DNA of 8,549 nt from an uncultured Oscillospiraceae bacterium (GTDB taxonomy: Bacteria; Bacillota_A; Clostridia; Oscillospirales; Acutalibacteraceae), in contig CAJLZR010000027.1 of assembly GCA_905211185.1 (NCBI GenBank), positions 1 through 8,549 of the forward strand. The letters run 5' to 3'. Positions 6,883-8,549 of this stretch are shown piece by piece. How positions within the stretch are numbered: position 1 is the first letter of the stretch; each line of letters opens with the position of its first letter. The notes below the pieces were generated by a model. That model was not told the origin of the DNA. It ran no database searches and saw nothing but the letters and a program-made list of their open reading frames with translations. The translations under genes were made by a program, and so were the position numbers.

Positions 6883-6944
6883 AAAGCCAAAAATAGTTTT
6901 TCTTACTTTTGACATCGCAATAAGCCAACAACAAATTAAAAATA

Positions 6945-7397
6945 TCATCCTACTATCAACTTCATATTTGCTTCCACATCTGCAAATAACTTGATTTTTA
7001 TATCATAAACTCCGGGCGACTTAATATTACCATTTTCAATGCCTTCAAAGAATATTTTCTTTTTGTCTACGTTTACGAGATAAACCTCATTTATTTTTTC
7101 CGCAACAGCCTTGCTCGTAACCGCTCCATATAATTTGCCGTTTTCCCCATGCTTTAAATTGAGTGTAACCGATTTGCCGCTGATTTGATTTGCAATATTT
7201 ACCGCCTCTTGCCTATCGGCTTCCTTATGGTAATTTTTTGCATTTATTGCATCTTGCAATTCTTTTTTGGATTGATTATTCATAACCTTTGCCAATTTTT
7301 TAGGCAGCAAAAAGTTGTTCGCATAGCCATCCGAAACTTTAACCACATCTCCTTTTTTGCCATGCTTGGGAACATCTTGCATTAAAATTACTTCCAT
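6945..7397 (-). CDS. rplI: 50S ribosomal protein L9
   Basis: L9 binds 23S rRNA near the base of the L1 stalk and projects from the large subunit through a long helix, helping to maintain the reading frame. The protein has 150 residues, the normal length. The N-terminal rRNA-binding domain carries the hallmark MEVILMQDVPKHGKKGDVV followed by VSDGYANNFLLPKKLA (positions 1-37). The connecting helix is at about 42-74 and the C-terminal domain, with GKLYGAVTSKAVAEKI, at about 75-150. ATG 7397 has GGAG upstream with about 9-nt spacing. The gene follows gdpP by 21 nt, the standard Firmicutes arrangement, and is probably in the same transcript. Confidence 0.98.
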   Translation of the reverse strand: MEVILMQDVPKHGKKGDVVKVSDGYANNFLLPKKLAKVMNNQSKKELQDAINAKNYHKEADRQEAVNIANQISGKSVTLNLKHGENGKLYGAVTSKAVAEKINEVYLVNVDKKKIFFEGIENGNIKSPGVYDIKIKLFADVEANMKLIVG

Positions 7398-7418
7398 TAC
7401 ACAATCTCCATTCTAAAT

Positions 7419-8549
7419 TTATTTTGATTTTATATCATTTAATTTTTCTTTGATAACCTTAATAAGCCTCGCTTCAACATCATCAAACGAAGCATCGGAA
7501 ACTTCCGCTGCAGCCATAGTTTGATGTCCGCCAAGCGCTTCCATTACCAGCTGCACGTTTACATCCCCTAATGAACGTGCGGAAATATTAATTTTTCCAT
7601 CGCTTTCAAAAAGCACGAAAGATGCCTTTATATTCTTTAAGTTTAAAAGCTCGTCTGCTGCCTGCGAACACGCTATTCGAACATTATTTTTAAAATCGGA
7701 CTTTTCAAGCTTTGCAATTACAAAATTTTCAAAAACACGTGAGTTTGCTATCACTTGGCACTTAAGCTTATACATATCTATGGAACTTCCGAACATCTTT
7801 TTTACTTCCGCATTTTCAGCACCCTTTTTCTTAAGATATGCAGCCGCTTCAAACGTTCTTATACCGGTCTTTAAAGTGAAATTCTTGGTATCGAGCATAA
7901 TGCCTGCGAGCAAACACTCCGCTTCCGCTTTTTTAAGATGACCATCAAACATGTATTGTACCATTTCCGCCACCATTTCACAAGTAGATGACGCGAAGGG
8001 TTCATGAAAGAATACCGCAGCATTATCAATTTTATCCACAGTCATTCGATGATGATCAATTACCGCAACATTATTTATCTTTGAATATAAATCCGCACTT
8101 TCCAAAAATTTAAGCGAATGAGTATCCACAATAATCAATAGGGAATTAGGTGTAACCATCGAAATCGATTGATGCGGCGATATAAAAATTTTATCCGAAC
8201 TGAATTTTTCAAGATGTTCTATCGCCAATCCCGCCAAAGATTGCGATTTATCCACCACAACATAAGCTTTTTTCTTCTTTACCCTTGCACATATACTCCA
8301 AAGCGCCGCCGCTGAACCTATACTATCAAAGTCTGAATATTTGTGACCCATAATAAACACGGTATCGCTTTCTCGTATTTTTTCAAGAAGCGTCATTGCA
8401 ACAACACGTGTTTTTACTTTACTGCGTTTTTCTATGCCTTGGGACGTTCCGCCAAAAAATTCATACGAATTTTTCTTTTTTATGGTTACTTGATCTCCTC
8501 CTCGACCAAGCGACATGTTAAGTGCATTTTTTGCCCCCATCGCCGCTGC
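7419..8549 (-). CDS. gdpP: c-di-AMP phosphodiesterase GdpP, C-terminal part (5' end missing)
   Basis: GdpP (YybT) is a membrane-bound enzyme that hydrolyses cyclic di-AMP to pApA and so controls potassium and osmotic balance and cell-wall stress responses. Only the last 376 residues are in the window. The visible part opens with the end of the degenerate GGDEF domain (AL-MSLGRGGDQV, about residues 9-21). The DHH domain has GHKYSDFDSIG (about 68-78), the metal-binding aspartate in LLIIVDTHSL (about 137-146) and the DHH triplet in VAVIDHHRM (about 161-169). The DHHA1 domain ends with GGHQTMAAAE (about 340-349). All catalytic motifs appear intact. The missing N-terminal half should carry two membrane segments, a PAS-like domain and most of the GGDEF domain. 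The ATG at 8540 lies inside the GGDEF domain and is not a true start; the frame stays open to the window edge. Confidence 0.96.
   Translation of the reverse strand, partial: AAAMGAKNALNMSLGRGGDQVTIKKKNSYEFFGGTSQGIEKRSKVKTRVVAMTLLEKIRESDTVFIMGHKYSDFDSIGSAAALWSICARVKKKKAYVVVDKSQSLAGLAIEHLEKFSSDKIFISPHQSISMVTPNSLLIIVDTHSLKFLESADLYSKINNVAVIDHHRMTVDKIDNAAVFFHEPFASSTCEMVAEMVQYMFDGHLKKAEAECLLAGIMLDTKNFTLKTGIRTFEAAAYLKKKGAENAEVKKMFGSSIDMYKLKCQVIANSRVFENFVIAKLEKSDFKNNVRIACSQAADELLNLKNIKASFVLFESDGKINISARSLGDVNVQLVMEALGGHQTMAAAEVSDASFDDVEARLIKVIKEKLNDIKSK

Noticed and set aside
6630..6896. 88-codon plus-strand open frame opposite the lipoprotein gene
   Set aside because: No RBS or recognisable sequence; the minus-strand gene has an RBS, a lipoprotein signal and a downstream terminator.
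6872..6944. Possible separate promoter for the lipoprotein gene
   Set aside because: TTGGCT and TTGTTG are poor -35 boxes, and no good -10 lies at 16-18 nt from them; co-transcription with rplI is simpler.

Overview
The window is a dense, AT-rich stretch of bacterial chromosome, almost certainly from a low-GC Firmicute, most likely an uncultured Clostridia lineage. The evidence is the gene content and order (gdpP-rplI-dnaB and tilS-hpt-ftsH are both classical Firmicutes neighbourhoods), strong Shine-Dalgarno sequences, overlapping genes, and GdpP, a typically Firmicutes c-di-AMP phosphodiesterase. The species cannot be named from the sequence. I see no rRNA, tRNA, CRISPR array, insertion sequence or prophage.

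Layout from right to left, which is the direction of transcription for all but one gene. The right edge (7419-8549) holds the C-terminal half of GdpP, followed 21 nt later by rplI (ribosomal protein L9, 6945-7397) and then an unrecognised small putative lipoprotein (6332-6871). A hairpin with a T-rich tail on the minus strand (6257-6302) ends this unit. Next comes the only plus-strand gene (5377-6213), an exported DUF1796 protein (putative papain-like cysteine peptidase) with its own near-consensus promoter. A compact divergent promoter region (about 5207-5376) separates it from a second minus-strand unit: tdk (thymidine kinase), dnaB (replicative helicase), tilS (tRNA-Ile lysidine synthetase), hpt (hypoxanthine phosphoribosyltransferase) and ftsH. 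FtsH is cut by the left edge just before its protease active site.

The minus-strand genes are housekeeping functions: nucleotide salvage (tdk, hpt), replication (dnaB), tRNA decoding (tilS), translation (rplI), c-di-AMP turnover (gdpP) and membrane proteolysis (ftsH). dnaB/tilS and tilS/hpt overlap by 11 and 17 nt, which suggests translational coupling. The unusual part is the block at about 5280-6940. There, two lineage-specific genes for apparently exported proteins, one a lipoprotein candidate and one a DUF1796 protein, face each other between rplI and tdk-dnaB, where many Firmicutes have rplI next to dnaB. A perfect 6-2-6 palindrome overlaps the -35 box of the DUF1796 promoter and is a candidate operator.
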